In this document: positions 1-11,631 of the stretch, piece by piece
Layout: the number at the start of each line of letters is the position of its first letter
Position numbering within the stretch: the first letter of the stretch is position 1
Source: Obelidium mucronatum
Taxonomy: Eukaryota > Chytridiomycota > Chytridiomycetes > Chytridiales > Chytriomycetaceae
Assembly: GCA_025765595.1 (NCBI GenBank)
Contig: JAIVFH010000021.1
Span: 327,969-391,968 of the forward strand
DNA: 64,000 nt
Direction of reading: 5' to 3'
The notes under the pieces: generated by a model
What the model saw: the letters and a program-made list of their open reading frames with translations, nothing else
Told to the model about the DNA's origin: nothing
Database searches by the model: none
Position numbers and translations under genes: made by a program

Positions 1-1099
1 CTTTGCCAGACCCTCGCTCATTCCACACTCATCATTTACAACTGCCCAAGATATCCACCGTTGTCCATCGAGCAAATTAAAGATTCACAAAAACAGCTTG
101 TATCTGAACTCGAGAATACTTCCCCGTTAATGCTTCTGAGATTTGATAAAGTCTATCGTTCGTTGGCCAATACCCTCAATCGACCAGCTCATCTTATTCG
201 TGACTATGTATTATACTCTGGACTCCCCTATCTAAATTGGATGGACTTATACACTCCAGTAAAATTGTCGCCTCATGTTCCCCTTAAAATCGTGCAGAAA
301 GCAATCAATGACGGGACGTTTGAAGTCCATTGCTACTGGAGAGAGACTGATCACCCAAGCTGCATTAAGAGCCGTAATTTGACTGCAAAATATGTCTTGT
401 CTTTTTCAACGGGTGAGAAACGGATGGACGTCAACTGGATAATCAGCGTTGTTGGGAATAATGGTTTCAGACGGCTTCAAAGCGGCTCTCTAGAAAGAAA
501 AAAAGCTCGGTCGGCTCGTCAATTGCAGCAGCTGCTTTTGAATTTCGTTAATGATGGGAGTTTTAGTTCGAATTCCACTGTTCAGACGCTAGAGTATCAC
601 TTGTCAAATCATCGATACATGGAATGGTCGTCTCAAGAAATCCTCGTGTATATTCCCAGTACCATGGTCATCCTCCACATGCCACTTGTTCTCGCCATCA
701 GCTCGAATGATAATCAGAATATTGGGGAAGAAGTCAGGACTTCCTCCTGAACTCCTCCATTTTATCATGAACCTTTCAACCGATAATTCAAATTCACGCG
801 AATTCTCTACTCCGGAATCAGGCGGCGGAACAGGAGCTCTCGTGATGCGACTTCACCAAGAAACTCGTATTGTTAATTATCTCCACAACAAGGATGCATT
901 GGATTTGTTGAAAAAACCAACCCCTGACCAGAAAATGCTGCTTCAAAGATTCGGAGATGTAGTTGGAATTGGAAAGCCGATGAACTGGAATGTTGTCTTT
1001 GCGAAAAATCCAGAAATTGCTGATGGCAATAACACGTCTGCTGCAGGCCCTAGCGTGTCATGCAGTGTTAAGCAAAACACAACCCACTGTTCCATATGA
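1..1099 (+). CDS. Unrecognised protein, 5' end outside the window
   Basis: The reading frame is already open at base 1 and runs to a stop at 750. A second open frame continues to 1099 and is followed by AATAAA at about 1156, so the two are probably exons of one gene. A GT at 659 and an AG at 701 would join the frames, but that intron would be only 43 nt, so the junction is uncertain. The first part is a mixed-charge soluble protein with many Trp and Tyr; the second part is Ser/Gly-rich, then hydrophilic. I recognise no domain, signal peptide or membrane segment. Confidence 0.45.
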
Positions 1100-1253
1100 A
1101 GCTCGCAATGTTCAACCGCTTTACTTGAGATGTTTGTGAAGTCTTGTTGATAATGAATAAATCTTATGCAGTATTGCTTGAAAGAGATATAGTAGGGCGA
1201 TAAGGGGAACATAGAGACAGTTAACTTGCTCTTTATTACTATTCACTCACTAT

Positions 1254-1753
1254 TCACTCATCGTGCTTGTTGCTGAAGGCATTGAGTCGTCTGATTGGAG
1301 GGATTCTGACGAATCCATAGACTCGGTGATTCTGTTTAACGCAATATCTGATCCGTTTCTTCGAACGTAAGACTTTCTGGGGCCAAATCTCAGATAACTC
1401 TTGATAGGACAACAAAAAATACTTACGACAGGATTGCCTGAGCTTTCAGCAGCCACGGGGATGACTGCTGGCACTTTTCTTGTGGTTAAGCACTGATTGT
1501 AACATGAAATTGTACCTGAAAATGCCGCAGTACTCGCAGCTCTTTCATTCAACCATGCTATTTGGAATTCTGTTTGTGACTGGAGAAGTGCTAGCAGCAC
1601 TTGCGTTGCCCCCTCAAATAGAGAGCGGTAGTCGGCTCGGATGTCTGCTGGCTGCCCATTTTGGATAGCAGCTTGGAAGTTCTGCTTGTAAGCATCCACT
1701 TTCTTTATCTGGGCAACGATTTGAATATTCAGTTCTGTGAGATGTGCTTCCAT
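1254..1753 (-). CDS. Small basic unrecognised protein, three exons
   Basis: Starts at the ATG at 1753 (protein begins MEAHLTEL). Two introns are readable. One is 1465..1515 (GTACAA…CAG, with CTTAAC as a likely branch site). The other is 1377..1426 (GTAAGT…CCCAG). Removing the second shifts the frame and gives a basic tail rich in Lys and Arg that ends at 1254. The first about 80 residues look like amphipathic helices that could form a coiled coil. It converges on the gene ending at 1099. Product is about 130 residues; family not recognised. Confidence 0.5.
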
Positions 1754-1910
1754 TTTGTGCAAATTGTTTAGAAAATTTTATTTGATGTTTTGTAGCGGAG
1801 TAAAAACCGCATTCTGTTTCAAAAAGCGGGGCGTTGAGGTCTCGGCATACGCGCTTTCACACCAAATTAGCAATGGTTCGGCCGTTGGATACGCGCGACA
1901 CTGAATAATA

Positions 1911-2266
1911 ATGGTTGTCTCTAGAAATTCTCGCTTCATAACCTTATCATCATGGGCCTTTCAATTCAGAATTCGGTGGACGAAGGGGAAGATTACCCTC
2001 GTGAAAAGGAGGCAATTGGTCTATAAAACCCTGAATCGTCACAAAATCATCTCAAAAGTTAGATTCCCCTGGCCTCACGACCAGAACTCGGTTATCCAGT
2101 CCTTGTTCAAGTTCCCAACTTTGTCAAGCTCCTATCCGACTTCTGCCAAATCTCACTTCTTTCGTCGGCTTCCAATTTGATTCTAATTCAAGAAATTCAA
2201 GAAATTCAAGAACATACAAATGACCAAAAGGTCTCGATTATTATTATTCAATCAACCCAGCACTAA
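1911..2266 (+). CDS. Possible small two-exon gene
   Basis: An ATG at 1911 opens a basic segment of 36 codons. An intron with a weak donor (GTCTAT) at 2019 and acceptor TTAG at 2062 joins it in phase to a Leu/Ile-rich exon ending with TAA at 2264..2266. The second exon reads like real protein (PELGYPVLVQV, then Leu/Ser-rich helices), but the first is less convincing. No family recognised. Confidence 0.25.
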
Positions 2267-2418
2267 TGGTCCATATGCCTCATTTTAGAACGATCAACAC
2301 GGTGAGGCCGATAATAATCTATATTTGGATGCTGTTTCTTTATTTTGTTGTTTATTCTAACGTTTCAATAATACTTTGGGTCTTTCTTTTTGAAACAAAA
2401 AAAGATTAATAAAACCGA

Positions 2419-4072
2419 ATGACTGAGAGGCCATCATCTCCCCCGGGCTTTCTTCAAATTCTTCAAGAACTGACTTTTGGCGATTATATTCTTAAGGTGC
2501 GCTCACCGGCACGTAATATTCATGATAGTTTGACAGGAACCCATCATCTGTTAAACCCAGCCCCTAGATACCGTACTCTTTGCAGGAGAAGACCCAGTTG
2601 CCACTCTTATTAAGCGAATAGAGCTTCATGAAGTTGTTCCGAGAATCAATCAGCCGTTTTATGGTCGCTTTTCTTCATTTCGCGTCACTCAGTCTGAAAA
2701 TCATGAATAGAACTATGGACTCATGCGGGAATCCTCGTCGATAAAACCGTACTTCCATTAGACTTGCTTGGAAGAAGGGAAAATGTACGTGTATGAATCA
2801 GTTTTTAGCGGACAGGTGGCAGGATATGTTTGTGAGAGTCTCTCACAAGACCGTCTCTTTACCAACTTGACGATGTTTTCATTGATAGATTCTAGAGTCA
2901 TGCCCGTAGATCATACAGTCGCCCCAAATGGGAATCACTTGGGTCCTCAGATCCGCGATTTGGAAGCAGTTGTGAAGGAAGGAGACTCGGATGTGGGAAT
3001 CTGTCCATTAACAGACAGTGAACGAAAGTTTATGGAATCAAAGTTGACAGAAAATCCCAATCTGCTGCTAGATTTATACAACAAGTACAAGGATTTTGGA
3101 TGTGAGTGAGTAAATAATTTCTCTTTTGTTTGAATTCTTATTAAAACCAACAGTTGAATATACTTTACAGACCCCATGACCAACATACTATCCGTAGTGG
3201 CATCCGCTTCTCAGAGTCTTTATGAAGATCTCCAAACTTTTCATCGAGCGACGGCAGAGTTTTTCCCCCATAGGGCAGAACGATCGAAAAAGAACACCGT
3301 ATTCTGTTCTGAACTCGTTTCCATCATCTACAAGGAAATCGGGCACCCAAGCTTCGTAAACTCGGCGCCTGATACATTCACTCCCCTTGCTATCCAAGTA
3401 GTTCCCGAATTCGGAAACCTGGTGTTTTACGCGAAAGAAAACAAAACCATGCTCTTGAAACCTGGGAATAGGGTTTCACCTTCCAGGTAAAGAATTGGGG
3501 TGTTTCGGGTTGTGTAACGTTGATTGTTTTTCAAAGAGTGACGAAAGCAGAAAGGATGATAAAATCGCTTGCTGTTTACGATCGCTGGGTACCCATGCCA
3601 CCATCCGGAGGCATCCCTCCTGATTCTGACCCAGCCGGAAAGGATGAACACGGAATCAATTTGTATATCGCGCGCGTCAAAATCGGGAGTGGCTATTATT
3701 TGGGGAAAATCGGCGAAACCTGGGACAGTCCTTTGATCACCTACTTTAACCGCGAAGTGAAGATCAAATTTGGGCATGAAGTTCTGGCGTCACTAGATGG
3801 CCTACATTGGGAAGATGCGGAGAATGGGGAAGTTCCTCTGTTGGCGGTCAAGGCTGGGATAGAAGAGGACGGCAAATTTCTGTACATTTCACGAGGACTT
3901 GTTGGTGCGAGTCGAGGGATACTGGGAGGGGTTGTTGGGAAGCAGCAGGGATGGTTGGTGGACTCCTGGGACAGTTGCCGCGCATTTAAAAGGTGCTCGA
4001 GTTACCTTTGAGGGAAAAGAGGTTTTACTTGAAAAGTATCAAGTTTTGTGCCAAAACTCTCTACAGTCATAA
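2419..4072 (+). CDS. C92/NlpC-like cysteine hydrolase fused to a DM9 domain, copy 1
   Basis: The N-terminal part resembles the circularly permuted papain-like YiiX/YaeF (C92) hydrolases. It has PLDTVLFAGEDP, then the candidate catalytic His in WTHAG, and after about 150 residues the candidate nucleophile in VFCSELV. The C-terminal part is a DM9 (DUF3421) module: WVPMPPSGGIPP, then LYIARVKIGSGYYLGKIGE, and a last strand with FEGKEVLLEKYQVLC. Introns read at 2497..2560, 2664..2710, 2832..2888, 3102..3170 and 3487..3536. The frame breaks once near 2764–2770 and once near 3958 (one extra base each). This is therefore either a decaying copy or a sequence with indel errors. The gene at 4201 is its tandem paralogue with the same intron pattern. 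The substrate cannot be inferred. Confidence 0.65.
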
Positions 4073-4200
4073 AGGGAGGTTGTAGATTGTTGATCGGACT
4101 TTGCGAAAAATAATGTTCCAAAACTTAACGTCACAGCTAGGAGAAGGTCAAATTGGCAGCAACGCAAGCAGTCCAGAATGCCGGGACAAAGATCGAAGCA

Positions 4201-5811
4201 ATGAAGGAGAACGAAATCTTTAAGGAAATCAAGCTTGGAGACTATACCTTGAAGGTTCCCTTCAGTCTCTTCCATTGTTATCCATGTGCACAATGGATCA
4301 ACACTGACAACCGCTTCTCTGCAGCCGTTGGACGCAGTTCTCTTTTGCGGAAGCGATCCTGTCGCAAGCATCATCAAGAAGATCACCCTGCACAATGTAG
4401 TGCCCACTCTTGATAGTCCCTTTGCCGAACTGTGGACTCATGCGGGGATTCTAGTGGACAAGACCGTGCTCAACTTAGACTGCCTCGAAGACGGCAAAAT
4501 GTATCTATACGAATCGGTATTTAGTGGAACTGTGGCTGGTTATGTCTGTGAGTGGTTTCAATTTCAAAGAGTGTCTCTTCGACCCCATCTCTTCTTCTTT
4601 TATTGACTACAACACCTCGTTCAGATTCAACTATTCTTCCGGTGGATAAGAATGTTCCAGTTGGCGGGAACCATTTGGGGCCTCAAATCAGAGACTTTGA
4701 AGCAGTTGTAAACGAAGGGGAATCGAATGTTGGCATCTGTCCATTGACGGATGAACAGCGGAGTTTTGTGGAGGCAAAATTCAAAGAGAATCCCCGTATT
4801 CTTTTGGATATTTATTTTGAGTACAAGCATTTTGGATGTGAGTTAAACGGGTCTTTGTTCGTGAGTAATGGCTGTAGCTGCTTGCTGAAAACAAAAAAAT
4901 AGATCCAATGACGAATATTCTGGGCGTCGTTGCATCCGCCTCTGACGGACTCTACGAAGATTTACGAAAGTTTAATCAATTCACAGCCTCGATTCTACCT
5001 GGCGGTGGGAAAACGGCTGCCAAAAAGGACGTTTTCTGTTCCGAACTTGTCTCCATCATATACAAAGGCCTTGGCCTGCCCAGTTTCATCGATGCACACC
5101 CTGAAAAATTACGCCTCTTGAAGTGCAAGTTGTCCCTGAGTTTGGAAATAATGTATACTACGCAAAAGAAAACAAGGTTTCTCTTTTGAAGCACGGGAAC
5201 AAGATTGCGACTGGTTTCAAGTGAGGCATCTTCTTTTGTCTTGTAAATAATTTTTGAATCCTATTTTTTTTTTTTTTTTGATTTTCTTGGTAGCCCAACG
5301 AAAGCTCAAAAACTTCTAAAATCCGTGGCACTAACTGACGAATGGGTCAAAATGCCGCCTTCTGGCGGAGTCCCTCCAGATGCGGAATCCGTCGGTCAGG
5401 ATATGGATGGAGAGCGTCTCTTTGTGGCGCGGGTGAAGATCGGATCTGCCTATTATTTGGGGAAAATCGGAGAAACCTGGAAGTTCCCCTACGTGACTTA
5501 CTTTAACCGGGAAGTGCCTATTCGATTTGGTCACGAAGTGTTGAAGAGCGTTAAAGGGATGAAATGGGAAGATGCTGAGAATGGCCGCGTTCCGTTAACG
5601 GCTGTGAAGGCTGGGATGGAAGAAGATGGAACTTACTTGCATATCGCCAGAGGAATCGTTGGCGGTAAGTGCCGGCGTATTAGGTGTAGGCAAGAAGGAA
5701 GGCTGCTTGACACCTGGAATGGTTGCTGCTCATTTGAAGGGGGCAAAGATTCCGTATGGCGGGAAGGAAGTTACTTTGTCTTGTTATCAAGTTCTTTGTT
5801 ATGGATCTTGA
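4201..5811 (+). CDS. C92/NlpC-like cysteine hydrolase fused to a DM9 domain, copy 2
   Basis: Tandem paralogue of the gene at 2419. It has PLDAVLFCGSDP, His in WTHAG and Cys in VFCSELV, then a DM9 module (WVKMPPSGGVPP; IPYGGKEVTLSCYQVLC at the end). I chose the ATG at 4201 because it gives the same length before the first intron as copy 1. Introns are 4255..4324, 4548..4624 (GTGAGT), 4838..4902 and 5221..5293. Two one-base frame breaks remain: one near 5112 after an A/T run (one base missing) and one near 5664 (one G too many). Permuted NlpC/P60-type enzymes hydrolyse amide or ester bonds, and DM9 modules bind mannose in some animal lectins. A secreted or vesicular carbohydrate-directed hydrolase is a reasonable guess, but I see no signal peptide. 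Confidence 0.65.
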
Positions 5812-6061
5812 TTTAAATTCCATATTTTTTTTTCACACATAAACTTGTCTTTTTTAATTCTATGTTTACACTTTTCAATCACACATAACTTTCAGCACTT
5901 TGATATAAGCTCTGCCATCTAAACAATGAGCTTAGAGGTTGTCGCAACAGTATCCGATCTCTTCACACAACCACCATCCTTCTCTTTCTCATGACACTGA
6001 GACAACTTTAACCGTCGAACCACTTGAAACACTGCGAGTCGATGCAATGCTTCCAAATGCT

Positions 6062-7360
6062 TCATTCCTGCGAATTCGATCCCACCCCCTCAAAATCCCT
6101 CCCCCGAACTGAAGACGTCGTATCATTCCTCTTCAACTGCTCCGAAACCCTCACAAGCGCATCACGCACACCTCCACCGCCGGTACTCTCCCTCGTTGGA
6201 AACAATGGACGGAACGATTCATGAGACATGACGCTATCGCGGTTCGCTTCCTTATTCAAGGTTCCATCACCACTACCAACGATCGTGTTTGCGGGAACAC
6301 TCTTTTCGTAAAACATGTTGAACTTCTCCCGCGTTGAAGGGTTTCTTGAAAACAGTTCCACTTCTTGTGAGTGTGTTTTGGTGGGGGATTGCTCGGTTTC
6401 GTCGACGGAATTCAAACCAAATGACGAGGATAATGATTATGAGGGAGATGATGGAGAGAGAAACTATGAGGGCTATTTGCATGTGACTTGGCTCCGATTG
6501 CTGTGGTTCCATTGGAGGTTGTGATATGGGTGTGATTTGAGGGAAAAGCTTTGGTTGCAACAAGTTTGTTGGGACTAAAGTTGAAGAGGAGATTGTAGTC
6601 GCAGGGGCTTGTATATCTACGTTTGCTTTTGCGTTTTGTGCAATATTGGCATCGTTCGATTTCGAGTCATTGGTTACTCCAGTGGTAGTTGTGGATGCAC
6701 TTGGAGCTTGTTCAAGAGGTGGCGGTTGAGGCGCTGGTGATATCACGACGGGAGGCGGTACGGGGGGCATCGGACTAGGAACTGTTGGAGGAATTGGTGC
6801 TGGAGGAGGGGGTACTGGAACTGGCGGAACCGGTACAGGATTAGGGTTTGCTTTCGATCATCTGGTATATTCTAGAAAAAAAAAACATAGTCAACAACGA
6901 AACTCGAGAAAAAAGCTGATGAAGCTTACGAGGCCACTCTGAAATCAGTCGCAATAATATTCAAGAGCAGTAAGTTGTCTTGTCCGCAAGCATCCCCGTT
7001 AATACAGGTCCGATCACAAGCACTGTTGTAGTATTTCTGCATCGTCGAGAGAGATTTGACGCAGTAACATGAAAACATATTTCGGTTTTGAAATATATTC
7101 TAGATCATACTGGTCAGTTGCCCGATTAAAGTACCTATTCAACTCGAGCTTTACATGTGGATCATTCGCAATCGCAATAAACTGGTTCCCGGTTCCATGA
7201 CAAGCGTTTGCGCAATTCTGCTTTGTTACGTTCTCTGACGAAATAACTGATTTGGGGAACTCCGAGCTTGTTTGCTTGTCATCAGTTTTCCACAAAGAAG
7301 GCAGCAAAAGAGGGTAACGACTCACGTATAACAGCCAATGTTCTCCACACTGAACGACAT
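6062..7360 (-). CDS. WSC-domain single-pass surface protein
   Basis: The exon beginning at 7360 encodes VENIGCYT, the start of a WSC carbohydrate-binding domain. The later exons supply the Cys pattern QNCANACHG…CNSACDRTC…DACGQDN. A long Pro-rich stretch follows (PVPVPPPPAPIPP), then a Ser/Thr-rich stalk, one hydrophobic span (IALIVSLSIISLIIIILVI) at about 6400–6460, and a basic cytoplasmic tail. This is the layout of fungal Wsc1/Slg1-type wall-stress sensors. An intron with GTGAGT follows the first exon and another starts GTAAGC near 6929. The frame slips by one base near 6857 and 6325; each is cured by one extra A. No signal peptide is seen, so a first exon may be missing. Confidence 0.6.
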
Positions 7361-7738
7361 TTGGTGAAATTTGCGTTATTTCAGATTTCTTTCACGGATC
7401 AGATGGTGTTGCAGAATTCTGTTTCAAAACGTCATTAATTCGAAAATTTCATTGATGTTCCGAAGTCTGATGAAGTGGTCATCAATTTGGAATGAATAAT
7501 GAGGGTCCTATCACAACCCTGGGTGGTTGTAAAATATCGAAAAATAGCTTCAAATATTGATTGCGATCAAATCAAAAGCTGAACGATGGTGGGTATCCTT
7601 GGTAGGTTTTTTACTTAATAAAAGCAGTTCTAAGGTCGCATAATTATATTGGGTATTTGATTTTTGAGAGTTGTGTCATGTTGCAAGATTGCTTCAACCA
7701 CCATATGTTGATTGCCCGTTCCGGCGTTGATCTTCGAT
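7361..7738. other. Intergenic, nothing recognised
   Basis: This AT-rich stretch lies between the 5' end of the WSC gene and the 3' end of the small membrane-protein gene. It has no convincing ORF on either strand and no repeat that I can see. It probably holds the WSC-gene promoter. Confidence 0.4.
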
Positions 7739-7951
7739 CTACTGATTTAGGCCATGCTGAAGACTTGTTTTGCTTTGTTGATTTTGCAGATGGTGAGACT
7801 CTTGGGTGACTCTTGCTGCTTCCAAATCACTATCACTGTTTGAGACTGTTGGCGAGGAAACCCTTCTCGGGCGATAGTAGCAGAAGTAAAAGACGGCAGC
7901 GGCAGCCACTAAAGCAACGGCAAAAAGCGCCGCAATCGGAAAGTTGGTCAT
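7739..7951 (-). CDS. Small single-pass membrane protein, 70 residues
   Basis: A single uninterrupted ORF from the ATG at 7951. Residues about 4–25 are one hydrophobic span (FPIAALFAVALVAAAAVFYF). A Tyr/Arg stop-transfer motif (CYYRPRR) and a polar Ser/Asp/Gln-rich tail of about 40 residues follow. The short N-terminus and positive charges after the span predict an N-out, C-in anchor. It resembles the membrane-plus-tail portion of receptor-like genes, so it could be the last exon of a larger gene, but I found no upstream exon. Confidence 0.45.
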   Translation of the reverse strand: MTNFPIAALFAVALVAAAAVFYFCYYRPRRVSSPTVSNSDSDLEAARVTQESHHLQNQQSKTSLQHGLNQ

Positions 7952-8297
7952 TTCTTGTAAAAGTGTTGTAAAAGTGGGTCACAAACGATTAATTTGAGCT
8001 GTCCTGAAACCTGCTACTATACAGTACATGCGACTGTACTGAATCACACAAAATTAGTGAGAGCATACCAATCACCGGAGATCACTCAGACTTCATGATA
8101 TGTTTAAAGAGGTCGGTTTTTACCACCATATCCGATATATTTCCAAAAAAAAAAACAACTCTCAGTTACACTGCAAATAAAAATACAAATATAACGTTAA
8201 GCTAAAAACGCAAACGTATCGTTTCTTCAACCCCCCCTCATAACTTTCGCGAAACAAGATAAAAAACACAACTTGAAGCACAAGAATTGGCTCAGCT
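7952..8297. other. Intergenic, nothing recognised
   Basis: AT-rich DNA with an A-run near 8150. It lies upstream of the small membrane gene and downstream of the gene ending at 8298. No gene, RNA or repeat supported. Confidence 0.4.
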
Positions 8298-8875
8298 TCA
8301 CTTGTGGATGTTACTCCAGTGGTCAGCTGGCCGCCCCAGGCGCTGGCACTGGAAGCAATAATACGGCGCAGAGTCAGTGAGCGTATCAAAGACGCGCCCA
8401 GCTCTCGTCTTATAAAAGCGGGAGTTAAACTCCCTCGAATAGCCGTAATGGCCATTGTCCCAGCTGCGTACATTGTGGCGGCTAACACATTCGTCGTCCG
8501 AGTCCGTCAGTGGATCGTCGACATCGCGAACAACTGGAATGGCGGCTTGGCCAATTGCAGCGGCTCTTGCGCGGCGCAGTTCTTCTGCGGCTTCACGGTC
8601 TTCGGCTTCATCGGCGGCCGTTGCGCCAACTCTGGTGTCGACTTGTTCTTGGGGCTGAAGTCTGGGAATAAGTTGAATAAAGGTTAGGCTTACTGGCACA
8701 CGCAATCAAGACTACAAACGCGCATTCACCTTGGCTCTTGGGAACTTGTGGAAGGCTGGGATCCAGAAATCGAGAGCGAGTTGAAAAAGACTTCAAGCCA
8801 TTCTGGGTCCTGAGTGCTCAATTTGAGCACGATCTTCCCAATCAAGTTCTCCTTCTGATTCGGATCCTTTGTCAT
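8298..8875 (-). CDS. Protein with one copy of a Cys/His 57-residue motif
   Basis: Starts at the ATG at 8875 (MTKDPNQKENLIGKI). A 68-nt intron at 8662..8729 (GTGAAT…TTCCCAG) joins in phase to the second exon. The middle is an acidic Ala/Arg/Glu-rich helix. The C-terminus holds SWDNGHYGYS, RFYKT, GRVFDT and a Cys/His cluster CFQCQRLGRPADHW. That order matches the repeat found three times in the divergently transcribed neighbour (WEYGTWGYS, SRYKT, GIVYDT, CRLGCNRKHW). The two genes start only about 40 bp apart, so they probably share a promoter. The Cys/His spacing suggests zinc binding. Family not recognised. Confidence 0.55.
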
Positions 8876-8915
8876 CTTTGTTTTCTCATTTTTCGTTCAT
8901 CAAATCTGCCTATTT

Positions 8916-10608
8916 ATGCTGTCGGTTTCTGCGTCGCAGACTGCCTTGCAGACTGCCCCGCAGATTAATTTTCAAAAATTTCTTGAAATTTTATCATTGT
9001 CTGTGATACAAAGAAATTTGGCAGACTACCTTCCAGATAAATTTCCATTATCTCGGTGTAACAAAGAAATGCAGACCACAGGCACCAATCTTAGCGATTT
9101 GCTGCATCACCATAGTCGGCAGGTTACTCAGTCCTCTCATTGATGAAAACTCCAAACTGAAGGCCAAGATTTCTGAGCTACAAACTGAGCTTTTACTGAG
9201 CCATCCTGAGTTGTATAAGGAAAACTATCATCTTAAGGAAAGGGTTTCTACTCTTGAACGCTTAGAGAATCAAAGTACCCTTCAAAGACTGATAGACCAG
9301 AGTGTCCTGAGTCGCGTTACTGACCCAATTGAACTATCCCAAATACTCCAACTCAAAGAAAATGCCGCGAAAGAAATTCAATCTCGCAAAAGAGCGGACC
9401 AAAGATACGCCTTGCAGTTCAACAGTCCCGAGTTCTGCAACTGCTTAAAGAAAAACCTTTTAGAAATTGAACACAAAACTTGCACATACAAAAAAAATGT
9501 AGAGAGTGCAGAGAGTCACAAATACCTATTGTCCCTGCGCAGCAACAATTTTTGGGGACTCACGTGCTCTTGACCTCAAGTCCGTGTACATTTATTGATG
9601 ACTTCCTGTAACTACCAAATCAATGTATCAGCGGCATTAGACTAACATACACGCGCTTTTATTGGCCAGAAACAGTGGGGCAAAAAAGAAAGACCAGACG
9701 GTGCTTGAGTCAACGGCTAAGTCAACGGATACTTTGAGGGAAGACTCAAACGAAGCAGAGACCCACCAAAACGCTTCAAAAGCATCAAATTCAAGAATCA
9801 CGCACGAGGGTGTCAGTGAAAGCTCTGATTTGCAAATCTTGATAACTCCAACCTATCCCTCCATTGCCAAAGCCCCAAGCGACAAACAAACTGTGAGCCA
9901 AAGAAGCGAAGCTTCCGGTACTTGCAGTGGAAAGCAGAGCAATCTCACAGCAGCTGTGAAAGAAGATGTATCACCTCCAACTTCTCATGACGATCTGGCA
10001 AAGTTGGTCAAATACTGGCCTATACGAGATTAACATGAATATTTTTTTTAGGGCTCTCGAGCGGGTTACACTCGAAACCAGCTGCCAATAGGGAATACGG
10101 AATTGGGGCTATTCCCTCGACGCCACCAAGAGCCACTATAGGTCACAGGAAGGCTTTGTTCACGACACATCAAAGCCTCCACCGTTTTTTTTGCCGTTTG
10201 GGATGCAATCGAAAGCACTGGAGCATTCAGTCATGCCAGAAACCAGTCCAAGCAATTGGATGGGAATACGGCACTTGGGGCTATTCTCTTGATGAAACCA
10301 AGAGTCGCTACAAGACTCACGACGGAATTGTGTACGACACATCGAAAGTGGCACCATTTTTTTGCCGTTTGGGATGTAACCGAAAGCATTGGAGCAAGCA
10401 GTCTTGCCGGGAAGCCGCCCAAGCCATTGGATGGGAATATGGAACTTGGGGCTATTCCCTTGATGAAACCAAAAGTCGCTACAAGACTAAAGACGGAATT
10501 CTGTACGACACATCAAAACCGGCACCATTCCCTTGTCGCTCAGGATGCGGCCAAAAGCATTGGAACAAGGAACCTTGCGAAAAAGCTGTCCAAAACTACA
10601 TCTTTTAA
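8916..10608 (+). CDS. Coiled-coil protein with three 57-residue Cys/His repeats
   Basis: A likely start is the ATG at 8916. A helical coiled-coil region follows (NSKLKAKISELQTELL, then about 9211–9490). A 106-nt intron at 9564..9669 has an exact phase match, and a Ser/Thr/Lys-rich linker runs to about 10020. The C-terminus is three tandem units of exactly 171 bp, beginning near 10090, 10261 and 10432. Each has WEYGTWGYSLDETKSRYKT, then GI-YDTSK and CRxGC-xx-KHW-xxxx-C. The first unit carries a compensating pair of one-base indels (one T missing near 10101, one T extra near 10188). Another frame join near 9140 is unresolved. The Cys3His pattern suggests a zinc knuckle. Function unknown. Confidence 0.5.
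10090..10600 (+). repeat. Three tandem 171-bp coding repeats
   Basis: The units start at about 10090, 10261 and 10432, and the 171-bp spacing (57 codons) is the same between each pair. Units 2 and 3 are nearly identical in protein. Unit 1 is more diverged and has two frame slips that cancel out. A single related unit lies in the opposite-strand neighbour at about 8300–8470. Confidence 0.7.
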
Positions 10609-10736
10609 ATCTTGGAGTTTCAAGCTTTTCTATAAGTTTTCACTATTTAATTCTTTTGACTTTTTCTTTCTTGGATTCAGTAACCACTCATTTCGTCCAG
10701 TAATGATTCATTTCAATTAAATAAAAAGGCCGGATT

Positions 10737-11631
10737 CTATTTCTTTTTGAAATCCCTTTTAAGGCAGACATCAGAAATAGGACATGAACTGCAAAGAGGA
10801 GAAACTGCCTTGCAGCAAACTTGACCAAATCCAACCAACAACGGATTAATCTCTGTCCAATACTCTTGAGGAAGCCATTCTTCGAGCTCCTATCGTATCG
10901 AGGACGAGATTGAGTCATTTAAAATTAGAAGATTCCGGGATTTGAACGTTAAAGACAAACAGTCAGACCTTTCTTGTATCTTCCGGCTCAGATTTCTTGG
11001 TATGAACCCAACCCAGTCGATTCGCAATGCGATGAACGTGAGTATCAACGCCAATCCCCACGGAAATGTCCCAGCAACACTGTAATGCCAAGTACGACAT
11101 TTTTGGACCCATCCCAGGAAGTTCCAGTAGTCCTTCAAGCGTATTTGGGACATCCCCCGCGTGTTTTGAAATCAATAAATCGGCAGTTTGTTTGAGGTAA
11201 ACCGCCTTCCGCTTGTGGAAAGAAACTCCACGAAGAATCGCTTCCAGGTCACTTGTTTCCGCTGAGGATATTGAGTCCACGGTCAAGCCACCATCGAGAC
11301 TTGATTTTAATCGATCGATTGCAGCAGCATTGGCTTCGTCTTTAGTTTGGGAGGATAGAAGGAGAGCTGTAAGGGTCTGGAAGCGGAAAACTGGTGCGGG
11401 GGAGTCTCGGTTGGCCAACCAGCCGCAGCCAATCGAGTCAACATGTGCCTTTGTAGTGGATCGATACTCTCTTATCCGAGACAGAGTCATCAAAGGATCC
11501 ACAGGAAGCCGTTCTTTCGTGTCTTTCTTTTCGCTTTTGGCCTTCTTTGGCGGTGATTCAAGAGCCGCTTCCTGAAGCTCCTCTTCCTGAGACTCTAGTG
11601 TCAGTTTGCGACTTCGTGTTATCCGCTTCAT
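10737..11631 (-). CDS. NTH1: Endonuclease III-type DNA glycosylase/AP lyase
   Basis: This bifunctional base-excision-repair enzyme removes oxidised pyrimidines and nicks at the abasic site. It has a basic N-terminal tail (targeting or NLS-like), the helix-hairpin-helix [10 protein letters not shown] with the catalytic Lys, and [14 protein letters not shown] with the catalytic Asp. The four cluster cysteines (C-x6-C-x2-C-x5-C in [17 protein letters not shown]) lie in exon 2. One 79-nt intron at 10890..10968 joins in phase. Length of about 270 residues fits the eukaryotic family. Start at 11631 is only 44 bp from the start of the divergent F-box gene, so the promoter must be shared. All key residues are present and the frame is clean. 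Confidence 0.9.
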
